Source: Streptococcus mitis subsp. hohhotensis | GTDB lineage: Bacteria; Bacillota; Bacilli; Lactobacillales; Streptococcaceae | Length of the DNA stretch: 64,000 nt | Direction of reading: 5' to 3' | NCBI RefSeq assembly: GCF_020089495.2 | Contig: NZ_JAIRCA020000003.1 | Coordinates: forward strand, 1 to 64,000 | Position numbers and translations under genes: made by a program | Notes under the pieces: generated by a model | Databases searched by the model: none | Told to the model about the DNA's origin: nothing | What the model saw: the letters and a program-made list of their open reading frames with translations, nothing else | Shown: piece after piece, positions 57,038-64,000 of the stretch | Numbering within the stretch: the stretch's first letter is position 1 | Layout of the letters: each line of letters begins with the position of its first letter

Positions 57038-57394
57038 CTATTTCAGTCCCAATTCTTCATAAGATTTTCGATAACCAATTTGCTTAACAGTTCCATTTTC
57101 TACTAAAATCGGCCGTTTTAACAACATACCGTTGCTTGCTAGCAACTCAGCCGCTTCTTGATTTGACAGACTTCCTACCTTATCTTTCAGCCCCAATTCA
57201 CGGTATTTGATCCCACTAGTGTTGAAAAATTGCTTCAACTCGAAACCTGAAGTCTCTAACCAGTTTAAAATGACTTCTTGGCTGGGTGTTTCTTCGACGA
57301 TATGAACGGCTTTATAGTCCACACCGAGTTGGTTTAATTCTTGCTTTGCTTTTTTACAAGTTGAACATTTTGGGTATTCGATAAATTCTAACAT
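57038..57394 (-). CDS. ArsC/Spx-family thioredoxin-fold protein
   Basis: 118 residues starting MLEFIEYPKCSTCKKA with the redox-type CxxC pair (CSTC) at residues ~10-13 and the cis-Pro motif LLKRPILV near 88. YffB/ArsC-like; true arsenate reductase activity is not implied. A GTG three codons upstream overlaps the ogt stop and is an alternative start. Same unit as ogt and the GNAT gene. Confidence 0.85.
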   Translation of the reverse strand: MLEFIEYPKCSTCKKAKQELNQLGVDYKAVHIVEETPSQEVILNWLETSGFELKQFFNTSGIKYRELGLKDKVGSLSNQEAAELLASNGMLLKRPILVENGTVKQIGYRKSYEELGLK

Positions 57395-57399
57395 GTCTT

Positions 57400-57918
57400 T
57401 CACTTTCTATTGTTTATATCTTTAAAATCTACGCCTTCATGATCCAAGAGCCAAGCTTTCTTTTCCACTCCTGCAGCATAACCTGTCAAACGCTTTCCTG
57501 CTCCTAGCACACGATGACAAGGTACTAGAATAGACCACGGATTGCGTCCTACCGCTCCACCAATTGCTTGAGCAGAAGCAACTTGCAGGTCTTGGGCTAT
57601 TTGCCCATAGGTCACTGTCTGACCATAAGGAATTCCCTGTAAATAGGACCAAACTCTCTTTTCAAAATCCGTTCCTATTGGAGCCAAGGGCAAGTTGGAT
57701 AAATCCTGAGGCTTGCCTTTAAAGTAAGCATCTAAGCAAGCAATAACTGGATCTAAAATGGGATGACTAACAACTTCTTCTATCGTTTCATCTCCTATCC
57801 CCCTCTCAAAATGCTTCTGCTCCTGTACCCAAATTCCATACAAATAATGATCATCAGCTACGAGAGAAAGGGAGCCAATCGGCGAAGAATAGAACATTTT
57901 TATGTACTTCTTTTGCAT
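57400..57918 (-). CDS. ogt: Methylated-DNA-[protein]-cysteine S-methyltransferase
   Basis: 172 residues; suicide repair of O6-methylguanine. The acceptor Cys lies in ILVPCHRVLG near residue 138, with the helix-turn-helix GQIAQDLQVASAQAIGGAVG just before. It overlaps the GNAT gene by one base at its start, so the GNAT-ogt-ArsC-like genes form one operon. Confidence 0.93.
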   Translation of the reverse strand: MQKKYIKMFYSSPIGSLSLVADDHYLYGIWVQEQKHFERGIGDETIEEVVSHPILDPVIACLDAYFKGKPQDLSNLPLAPIGTDFEKRVWSYLQGIPYGQTVTYGQIAQDLQVASAQAIGGAVGRNPWSILVPCHRVLGAGKRLTGYAAGVEKKAWLLDHEGVDFKDINNRK

Positions 57919-58412
57919 TATTTCTTCAATTTTTGATAGGCCAAGCGTTCGCCATCAACTGGAACCTTACCAACCTGTTTAAAACCCAGTTTTTCAAATA
58001 TATGCTGCATGGCCTTGTTTGCAACATGCGTATCTGAGCGAAAATCTAGATAATCAAAACCTTCAATCAAGCCCTCTAAAAAGGTTTGAGCCACCCCCTG
58101 TCCCTGCACATCTGCTGCCACAGCAATACGGTGAAAGACTAGGTACTCTGACTCTCCAGATTGCCATTTCCCTTCATAAATGGCTTCATAGGCTGCCTCT
58201 GGACTCTTGGTCACAGCAGCATAGGCTAGCAGTTCTCCCTCTTCCAAGGCCACATAGGCTTGACCTGAGATAATATCCTCAATAATAATATCAGCATCTG
58301 GATAACCATTTTGCCACTGGTCACTACCAGCAGCTGCTAAACATTTCTTAGCATCCTCCATCACCTGCATAATGGCATCTACTTCATTTGGAAAAGCTAA
58401 ACGAATCTCCAT
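57918..58412 (-). CDS. GNAT-family N-acetyltransferase
   Basis: 164 residues starting MEIRLAFPNEVDAIM, ATG preceded by AGGAG; the upstream in-frame start is rejected because that ribosome site lies within it. Acetyl-CoA motif FHRIAVAADVQGQGVAQTFL near 92-111. Substrate unknown. First gene of the operon with ogt. Confidence 0.88.
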   Translation of the reverse strand: MEIRLAFPNEVDAIMQVMEDAKKCLAAAGSDQWQNGYPDADIIIEDIISGQAYVALEEGELLAYAAVTKSPEAAYEAIYEGKWQSGESEYLVFHRIAVAADVQGQGVAQTFLEGLIEGFDYLDFRSDTHVANKAMQHIFEKLGFKQVGKVPVDGERLAYQKLKK

Positions 58413-58483
58413 CTTTTCTCCTCTTTTCTGACTAGTTTCTCCCATCATAGCATAATTCAAGCCTTTTCACAAGCAGTTAAAAC

Positions 58484-58531
58484 TTGACTTTTTGTTTTTG
58501 TTATTTTATAATCTAGTTATTAAAACTAGAT
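58484..58531 (+). promoter_or_regulatory. Promoter with overlapping inverted-repeat operator (DUF1836 operon)
   Basis: TTGACT (-35), 17-bp spacer, TATAAT (-10, 58507-58512). Directly after it ATCTAGTT and AACTAGAT form an 8-bp perfect inverted repeat with a 5-base centre (58511-58531), covering the expected transcription start. This is a typical repressor site. Confidence 0.7.
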
Positions 58532-58546
58532 AAAGAGGAGTCGGAA

Positions 58547-58993
58547 ATGAAAACCACCTTTTCCTACCCAAAATGGGCAGAAATTCCAAACATTGACCTC
58601 TATCTGGACCAGGTTTTGCTCTATGTCAATCAGGTCTGCGCCCCTATCTCTCCTGATAAAGACAAGGGTCTGACAGCATCTATGGTCAACAATTATGTCA
58701 AACATGGTTACCTGACAAAGCCTGACAAGAAAAAATACCAACGCCAACAGATTGCCCGTTTGATTGCTATCACAACCCTTAAGTCTGTATTTTCTATTCA
58801 AGAAATCGCCCAGACACTTAATACTCTACAAAATCAAGCAAGTTCAGAGCAACTCTACGATGCTTTTGTGGACTACATGAACCAAGGAATTGATCCAGCA
58901 AACTCTATCATCCAAACTAGCTGCCAAACCGTTAAACTCTATCATCAAACTCTAGCCTTAATCCATTATACACAAGAGGAGGTAATCCAATGA
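58547..58993 (+). CDS. DUF1836 family protein, probable transcriptional regulator
   Basis: 148 residues with a central MerR-like helix-turn-helix (SMVNNYVKHGYLTKPDKKKY near 44-63), typical of the family. AGAGGAG before the ATG. It overlaps the hemolysin-III gene by 4 bp. Its promoter carries an inverted repeat, so autoregulation of the two-gene operon is likely but inferred. Confidence 0.87.
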   Translation: MKTTFSYPKWAEIPNIDLYLDQVLLYVNQVCAPISPDKDKGLTASMVNNYVKHGYLTKPDKKKYQRQQIARLIAITTLKSVFSIQEIAQTLNTLQNQASSEQLYDAFVDYMNQGIDPANSIIQTSCQTVKLYHQTLALIHYTQEEVIQ

Positions 58994-59637
58994 ACACTAG
59001 TCTTAAACTTAGCAAACAACTCAGTTTTGGAGAGGAGATTGCTAATAGCGTGACCCATGCCGTAGGTGCAGTCATCATGCTCATCTTACTCCCCATTTCA
59101 TCCACCTATAGCTATGAGGCACACGGATTTTTATCATCTATCGGCGTTTCCATGTTCGTTATCAGTCTCTTTCTCATGTTCCTCTCATCCACCATTTACC
59201 ACTCTATGGCCTATGGTTCGACCCACAAATATGTCTTGCGAATCATTGACCATTCTATGATTTATGTTGCCATCGCTGGATCTTACACGCCCGTCGTCTT
59301 GACCTTAATGAATAACTGGTTTGGCTATCTGATCATTGCCATCCAGTGGGGAACGACCATCTTTGGCATTCTCTATAAAATCTTTGCTAAAAAGGTCAAT
59401 GAGAAATTCAGCCTTGCTCTTTACCTGATTATGGGCTGGTTGGTTCTAGCTATCATTCCTGCCATTATCAGTCAAACGACACCAATTTTCTGGAGTCTCA
59501 TGGTAACTGGTGGACTCTGTTATACAGTTGGAGCTGGATTTTATGCCAAGAAAAAACCTTATTTCCACATGATTTGGCATCTCTTTATCCTAGTTGCGTC
59601 TGCCCTACAATACATCGCTATTGTTTATTATATGTAA
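58990..59637 (+). CDS. Hemolysin III / YqfA-family membrane protein
   Basis: 215 residues, seven helices. Family motifs: GEEIANSVTHAVGA near 14, SSTIYHS near 66, IIDHSMIYVAIAGSYTP near 84 and the C-terminal FHMIWHLFI near 195, whose His residues form a PAQR-type metal site. Despite the name, haemolysis is not established for most members; membrane-fluidity or stress roles are suggested. Second gene of the DUF1836 operon, with a terminator straight after. Confidence 0.92.
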   Translation: MNTSLKLSKQLSFGEEIANSVTHAVGAVIMLILLPISSTYSYEAHGFLSSIGVSMFVISLFLMFLSSTIYHSMAYGSTHKYVLRIIDHSMIYVAIAGSYTPVVLTLMNNWFGYLIIAIQWGTTIFGILYKIFAKKVNEKFSLALYLIMGWLVLAIIPAIISQTTPIFWSLMVTGGLCYTVGAGFYAKKKPYFHMIWHLFILVASALQYIAIVYYM

Positions 59638-59639
59638 AA

Positions 59640-59671
59640 GAGGTCGGGACAAATCCTAACCTCGTTTTTAT
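59640..59671 (+). terminator. Terminator of the DUF1836-hlyIII operon
   Basis: GAGGTCGGGA / TCCTAACCTC stem (one mismatch, 4-base loop) followed by GTTTTTATT. Confidence 0.85.
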
Positions 59672-59780
59672 TCTCTATGATGTTTTATACCCAATCAAAA
59701 AATTACTCTAGCCCATTTTATAGTACCTACTATCGTGCCGTCAATTATGGGATACTGCTTCCCTGCTAGTATGTAAATCA

Positions 59781-59884
59781 GAATAGTTATACTAAATTCA
59801 AACCACGTCAGCGTCGCCTTACCGTACTCAAGTATAGCTTGCGGCTAGCTTACTGGCTTGCTTTTTGATTTTCATTGAGTATTA
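59781..59884 (+). repeat. Degenerate BOX element
   Basis: Contains AAACCACGTCAGCGTCGCCT, TGCGGCTAGCTTACTGG and the end TTTTCATTGAGTATTA; its first ~15 bp no longer match. The rest of 59672-60002 holds no gene. Confidence 0.82.
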
Positions 59885-60002
59885 AATCATAATCATCCGT
59901 TAATAAACCGTACCTAGCGAATCAAGACAGACTAATAGTCACATAAGAAAAAACCATTTTCCAACGTTTTTTTGACTGTGATTTCTTTAAATGCATTTTC
60001 TC

Positions 60003-60929
60003 CTAAGGCAAATCATTCCCTGCAGCGATGTAAATTTCATACCATTCTTTTCGAGTCAAGTTTACTTTACTTGCTTGGCTTGCCTCTATCAAATGCTTAG
60101 GATTGGTTGTACCTACGACTGCCTGCATTTTGGCTGGGTAGCGTAACACCCAAGCGATAGCAATAGCTGATGGGCTCACACTGTATTTTAATGCTAATAG
60201 ATTTAGGACTTGGTTTAGTTGTTGGAACTTCTCATTGCCAACAAAATTCCCTTTAAAATATCCGAACTGCAAGACTGACCAGGCCTGAATAACCATGTCG
60301 TTTAATTTGCAGTATTCAAAGACGCTTCCATCACGCACAGCTGCCTTGTTGCCTTCCATATTGACATGAAATCCTGATTCAAAACCAGGTGTGAAAGCTG
60401 CACTTAATTGTAATTGATTGATCGATAGAGGCTGTTTGACTTCTTTCTTAAGCAATTCCATCATCATAGGATTTTGGTTGGACACACCGAAGTCTCGAAC
60501 TTTACCTGATGTATGTAGAATTTCAAAGGCTTCCGCCACTTGATCAGCTTCCATTAAAGCATCTGGTCGATGGAGAAGCAAGCTATCTAAATAATCAACC
60601 TGCAATCTTTTTAAAATTCCATCTACTGATTCTAGAATATACTCTTTTGAAAAATCAAAATAGGTAAATTCTTCAATGCGAATTCCACATTTGGACTGAA
60701 TCCATATCTTTTCTCTTAAATCTGGATGATTTTTTAGGACAAGACCTAACAGTTCTTCACAATGACCACGACCATATATATCAGCCAAGTCGAAGGCATT
60801 GATTCCAACAGAAAGTGCTGTTGCTACAAGCTCTTCAACTTCTTTTACAGACTTATCTTCTATTCTCATCATTCCGAGAACAATTTCTGATAATTCTTTA
60901 TCATCTTGACCAAGAGTTATGTATCTCAT
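60003..60929 (-). CDS. Aldo/keto reductase (YdhF type)
   Basis: 308 residues, NADPH-dependent TIM-barrel reductase. Active-site pieces: FDLADIYG (Asp, Tyr) near 50, WIQSKCGI (Lys) near 77, LLLHRPD (His) near 117. The ATG at 60929 has GGAG ahead; a TTG one codon earlier is not needed. Substrate unknown. Single-gene unit. Confidence 0.9.
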   Translation of the reverse strand: MRYITLGQDDKELSEIVLGMMRIEDKSVKEVEELVATALSVGINAFDLADIYGRGHCEELLGLVLKNHPDLREKIWIQSKCGIRIEEFTYFDFSKEYILESVDGILKRLQVDYLDSLLLHRPDALMEADQVAEAFEILHTSGKVRDFGVSNQNPMMMELLKKEVKQPLSINQLQLSAAFTPGFESGFHVNMEGNKAAVRDGSVFEYCKLNDMVIQAWSVLQFGYFKGNFVGNEKFQQLNQVLNLLALKYSVSPSAIAIAWVLRYPAKMQAVVGTTNPKHLIEASQASKVNLTRKEWYEIYIAAGNDLP

Positions 60930-60973
60930 CAAATTTTTCTCCTTTAATTCTACATTCTTCCCTTCATTATAAC

Positions 60974-61000
60974 AAAAAACCGCTTTGCAACGGCTTTTTG
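60974..61000 (-). terminator. Weak terminator of the PadR operon
   Basis: AAGCCG / CGGTT stem around TTGCAA with T6 on the minus strand, 2 bp after the stop of the membrane-protein gene. Confidence 0.5.
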
Positions 61001-61001
61001 A

Positions 61002-61817
61002 CTATATTTCACTCCATTTTATCTTCTTAAACCCACGGAACAAGAGAAAGATTCCAATAAAAAGAACAGCTAAAGGAATGAATTTTGTAAGGAAAACATT
61101 TGAAATGCCCATCCACTCATAGTAACGGAGCAGAGACCCTACAACAAGATGGGCAACAATCATACTGACAAAGGGACGAAAGACCGCTTCTTTCCAATTC
61201 CAAATACTGATGACTAGAGAAAGCGTAAAGACAAGGAAACTATCCCAGGGAGCAGGAAGATAAAAGGCTCCTTCTTGTATGAAATTTGCCATTCCTACAT
61301 ATCCTAGAACAACTAGAAGAACTATACTCCCAACGACAATATAAGTGCCAATTTTCATCTTAGGAGAATCTTGAACTAAACTCCATCGTAAGATTGTGGC
61401 CACAAGAGCAAAGCCAATCAGAAAAAGATGAAGTTGCCCTAAAAATGTGAGTAAATTGACTGTTAAGAGAGGACCTTTAGAAAAATCGCTTAGTAGTTGA
61501 TAGTAACGTAATACCACTAGGACAAGAATTGGTGTCAAAATGGACTCCTTGATAGAACTGCGTGGCGCTTCCTTGAGTATCTCTTTCATGATTGTTTTAG
61601 GATTCTTACCTAGATAATCCTCAGCACTCATCCCGTCTCGTTCTGCTTCTGAGAAATCTAGCATCATCAAATAGACCTGTTCTCTAAGATAGTCCTCATC
61701 ATAGAGAAATCCAGCAAGATTAAAACTTTCCCATAGCTCCTCAAAATATTGCCGATTCTCCTCAGAGAATTCATGTAACAAAGCGCTTATTTCTTCGTAA
61801 TACTTCATTTTTTTCAT
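61002..61817 (-). CDS. Membrane protein partner of PadR (HAAS/DUF1129-like)
   Basis: 271 residues. The N-terminal ~80 residues are soluble and helical (EDYLREQVYLMMLDFSEAER, then GMSAEDYLGKNP), like domains that occur next to PadR regulators; the rest has six or seven membrane helices. Only 3 bp separate it from padR, so the two are one unit and probably act together as a sensor/regulator pair. Exact family uncertain. Confidence 0.75.
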   Translation of the reverse strand: MKKMKYYEEISALLHEFSEENRQYFEELWESFNLAGFLYDEDYLREQVYLMMLDFSEAERDGMSAEDYLGKNPKTIMKEILKEAPRSSIKESILTPILVLVVLRYYQLLSDFSKGPLLTVNLLTFLGQLHLFLIGFALVATILRWSLVQDSPKMKIGTYIVVGSIVLLVVLGYVGMANFIQEGAFYLPAPWDSFLVFTLSLVISIWNWKEAVFRPFVSMIVAHLVVGSLLRYYEWMGISNVFLTKFIPLAVLFIGIFLLFRGFKKIKWSEI

Positions 61818-61820
61818 AGT

Positions 61821-62141
61821 TTAACCCCTATTCTTAATTCCTTCTACTTTTTGACTCAAATCGTCCCATTGTTGCCAAAAGACCGAGACACGCTCTTCTC
61901 CTTCTTTGGTTAACGAAAAATACTTTCGATCTGGACCATCTGACGATGGGCGCATGTCACCTCTTATCCATTGATTTTTTTCTAACTTTTGTAATAAAGG
62001 ATAAATAGTTCCTGGAACGATAGTGTCAAAGCCAGCCTCTCGCAAAGTTTGAACCAACTCATAGCCATATCGCTCTTTTTGACCAATCATATCCAAGACA
62101 CAACCTTCAAGAACACCTTTTAATAGTTGAGTTTCTTTCAT
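61821..62141 (-). CDS. PadR-family transcriptional regulator
   Basis: 106 residues with the winged helix QLLKGVLEGCVLDMIGQKER, GTIYPLLQKLEKNQWI and KYFSLTKEGEER, and a short C-terminal dimerisation helix (PadR subfamily 2). The ATG at 62141 has GGGAG ahead. PadR proteins usually repress their own operon; two ACTAGT palindromes flank the promoter. Confidence 0.92.
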   Translation of the reverse strand: MKETQLLKGVLEGCVLDMIGQKERYGYELVQTLREAGFDTIVPGTIYPLLQKLEKNQWIRGDMRPSSDGPDRKYFSLTKEGEERVSVFWQQWDDLSQKVEGIKNRG

Positions 62142-62171
62142 CACTTCTCCCTTCTATCTATTTTGTAATAC

Positions 62172-62220
62172 CTACTAGTAGCTTCATCTATAATATACCA
62201 CTTTCACACTAGTTTGTAAA
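62172..62220 (-). promoter_or_regulatory. Promoter of the PadR operon with candidate operators
   Basis: TTTACA (-35, 62215-62220), 17-bp spacer, TATATT (-10, 62192-62197) on the minus strand. The palindrome CTACTAGTAG (62172-62181) lies just after the -10 and ACTAGT (62208-62213) in the spacer. Confidence 0.6.
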
Positions 62221-62233
62221 GCATAATAGTCAA

Positions 62234-62270
62234 AATAAAAAAACAGAACTAGCATAAACTAGTCCTGTCT
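62234..62270 (-). terminator. Terminator of metG
   Basis: ACAG-ACTAG / CTAGT-CTGT stem, then T7 on the minus strand, starting 4 bp after the metG stop. Confidence 0.85.
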
Positions 62271-62274
62271 ATTG

Positions 62275-64000
62275 TTACCCAATCACACTTCCGTTTGGTA
62301 CAGCTGGATCAACTGTGAGAAGGGTTAATTGTCCATCATGTTCAGCTGAGAGGATCATCCCTTGACTGACATATTTTTTCATCATTTTACGTGGTTTGAG
62401 GTTAGCAACGATTTGAACTTTCTTGCCGACCAATTCTTGTTCGTTTGGATAGTATTTTGCAATTCCTGAGAGGATTTGACGATCTTCACCATCACCTGCA
62501 TCTAGGCGGAATTGAAGCAACTTATCAGAACCTTCTACTTTAGACACTTCTTTGACTTCTGCGACACGGATTTCAACCTTGTCAAAGTCTTCAAACTTGA
62601 TTTCTTCCTTGTTTAGTTTGAGTTCAACTTCGTCTGGGTTCCACTCTTTTTCGACAGCTGGCTTGTTGACTTCCATTTGTTCCTTGATATAGGCGATTTC
62701 TTCTTCCATATCAAGACGTGGAAAGATTGGTGTTCCTTTGGCAACAACAGTCACACCAGCAGGGAAATCTGCCAGGCTCAAGTTTTCAAGGCTAGAAACT
62801 TCTGCTAGACCAAGTTGAGTCAAGACTGCACGACTAGTTTCCATCATAAATGGTTCAATCAAGTGAGCTACGACACGAAGGCTAGCTGCCAAGTGACTCA
62901 TGACACTTGCCAATTGGTCACGGAGTGCTTCATCCTTAGCCAAGACCCATGGAGCTGCCTCGTCTATGTATTTATTAGTACGTGAGATGAGAGTCCAGAC
63001 TGCTTCAAGCGCACGTGGGTAGTCAACTGCTTCCATATGTGTATGGTAGTCAGCGATTGATTGTTCTGCAACCTGAGCAAGAGCATGGTCAAACTCTGTT
63101 ACACCTTCTACATAGGCAGGAATTTGACCATCAAAGTACTTGTTAATCATGGAAACCGTACGGTTGAGGAGGTTTCCAAGGTCATTGGCTAATTCATAAT
63201 TGATACGTGCCACATAGTCTTCTGGAGTGAAGGTTCCGTCTGAACCAACTGGAAGGCTACGCATGAGGTAATAACGAAGCGGATCTAGCCCATAACGCTC
63301 TACCAACATTTCAGGGTAAACGACATTCCCTTTAGATTTAGACATTTTACCATCTTTCATAACAAACCAACCGTGGGCAATCAAGCGATTTGGCAATTTG
63401 ATATCCAACATCATAAGAAGGATTGGCCAATAGATTGAGTGAAAACGAAGGATGTCTTTTCCTACCATGTGGAAAACTGTTCCATTCCAGAACTTGTCAA
63501 AGTTACCATGTTCATCTTGACCGTAGCCAAGAGCTGTCGCATAGTTAAGAAGGGCATCAATCCAAACGTAGACAACGTGTTTTGGATTTGATGGGACTGG
63601 TACTCCCCATGTAAAGGTTGTACGAGAAACTGCCAAATCTTCCAAACCTGGCTCGATGAAGTTACGCAACATTTCATTGAGTCGACCTGATGGGGTGATA
63701 AACTCAGGATGAGATTTAAAGAATTCTACCAAACGATCTTGGTATTTGCTGAGGCGAAGGAAGTATGATTCTTCAGAGACCCATTCCACCTCGTGACCTG
63801 ATGGAGCGATACCACCAGTTACATTTCCAGCTTCATCACGGAATACTTCTGCAAGCTGGCTTTCTGTAAAGAATTCCTCATCTGATACTGAGTACCAACC
63901 AGAGTATTCACCCAAATAGATATCATCTTGAGCAAGCAAGCGCTCAAAGACCTGTGCGACAACTTTTTCATGGTAGTCATCAGTTGTACGGATAAATTTA
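62275..64000 (-). CDS. metG: Methionyl-tRNA synthetase (N-terminus beyond window)
   Basis: The frame is open to the end of the window; residues before the first in-frame Met ([20 protein letters not shown]) belong to the protein, so about 90 N-terminal residues with the HIGH motif lie outside. Visible: KMSKS loop in [15 protein letters not shown], anticodon-binding helical domain, and the C-terminal OB-fold tRNA-binding domain ([20 protein letters not shown]) for dimerisation. It ends in a strong terminator. Confidence 0.97.
   Translation of the reverse strand, partial: KFIRTTDDYHEKVVAQVFERLLAQDDIYLGEYSGWYSVSDEEFFTESQLAEVFRDEAGNVTGGIAPSGHEVEWVSEESYFLRLSKYQDRLVEFFKSHPEFITPSGRLNEMLRNFIEPGLEDLAVSRTTFTWGVPVPSNPKHVVYVWIDALLNYATALGYGQDEHGNFDKFWNGTVFHMVGKDILRFHSIYWPILLMMLDIKLPNRLIAHGWFVMKDGKMSKSKGNVVYPEMLVERYGLDPLRYYLMRSLPVGSDGTFTPEDYVARINYELANDLGNLLNRTVSMINKYFDGQIPAYVEGVTEFDHALAQVAEQSIADYHTHMEAVDYPRALEAVWTLISRTNKYIDEAAPWVLAKDEALRDQLASVMSHLAASLRVVAHLIEPFMMETSRAVLTQLGLAEVSSLENLSLADFPAGVTVVAKGTPIFPRLDMEEEIAYIKEQMEVNKPAVEKEWNPDEVELKLNKEEIKFEDFDKVEIRVAEVKEVSKVEGSDKLLQFRLDAGDGEDRQILSGIAKYYPNEQELVGKKVQIVANLKPRKMMKKYVSQGMILSAEHDGQLTLLTVDPAVPNGSVIG

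Noticed and set aside
58990..59637. True haemolysin
   Set aside because: The name is historical; the motifs are those of PAQR/YqfA membrane proteins and give no evidence of pore formation.

Overview
The window is a piece of a mitis-group Streptococcus chromosome (S. mitis / S. oralis / S. pneumoniae cluster). The evidence is BOX-type repeats, the streptococcal ATP synthase gene order (c-a-b-delta-alpha-gamma-beta-epsilon), the surface lipoprotein PnrA, CppA, Ami/Ali-type peptide-binding lipoproteins and YSIRK-type signal peptides. A non-pneumococcal member is favoured by a lectinolysin-type cytolysin, Asp at ParC position 91 and an aminoglycoside-nucleotidyltransferase-like gene between parE and parC. 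No rRNA, tRNA or CRISPR array was seen.

Layout. 1-0.8 kb: 3' end of an IS3-family insertion sequence. 0.8-8.4 kb: aquaporin, frameshifted MgtC-like gene, TPR protein plus AI-2E-type permease, oligopeptide-binding lipoprotein, and a lactonase gene broken by an internal deletion. 8.4-15 kb: the complete F1Fo ATP synthase operon on the minus strand, with a BOX element between atpG and atpD. 15-20.5 kb: U32-family tRNA-modification protein, a decayed integrative element bounded by a 13-bp duplication of the guaA 3' end, guaA, and a divergent GntR regulator followed by a BOX. 20.5-25.6 kb: EamA transporter, serine hydrolase, cppA, an IS graveyard, and a secreted fucolectin-cytolysin (lly). 25.9-33.9 kb: parC and parE (topoisomerase IV) separated by an accessory block. 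34-42.4 kb: plsY, then a nucleoside salvage cluster (methyltransferase, deoA, deoC, cdd, pnrA and its ABC transporter). 42.6-46 kb: coaA, rpsT, small kinase and sirtuin. 46.2-53.6 kb: purine and pentose salvage (deoD, punA, deoB, rpiA) interrupted by a large secreted lipase fusion. 53.7-64 kb: trxB, amino-acid ABC transporter, DNA repair (ogt), DUF1836/hemolysin-III pair, aldo/keto reductase, PadR pair and the C-terminal part of metG.

The most unusual object is the 910-residue protein at 47359-50091. It combines a secretion signal, Asp-rich calcium-binding-like repeats, a class-3 lipase domain with GHSLGG, two F-type (fucose-binding) lectin domains, and a C-terminal domain that reads as domain 4 (the membrane-binding domain) of a cholesterol-dependent cytolysin. 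A canonical lectin-cytolysin of the same family, with a CD59-recognition signature, lies 22 kb away on the same strand. The lipase looks like an enzyme that borrowed the targeting parts of the toxin.

Other points of interest: Ile at ParC position 79 (a quinolone-resistance position), two candidate leaderless genes (plsY and an RsmC-like methyltransferase) with the same -10-to-ATG spacing, three broken genes, a three-copy hairpin repeat between the lipase and deoD, and an inverted-repeat operator over the DUF1836 promoter. The purine/pyrimidine genes work together: PnrA with its ATPase and two permeases imports nucleosides, DeoA, DeoD and PunA split them, Cdd deaminates cytidine, and DeoB, DeoC and RpiA feed the pentose phosphates into central metabolism.
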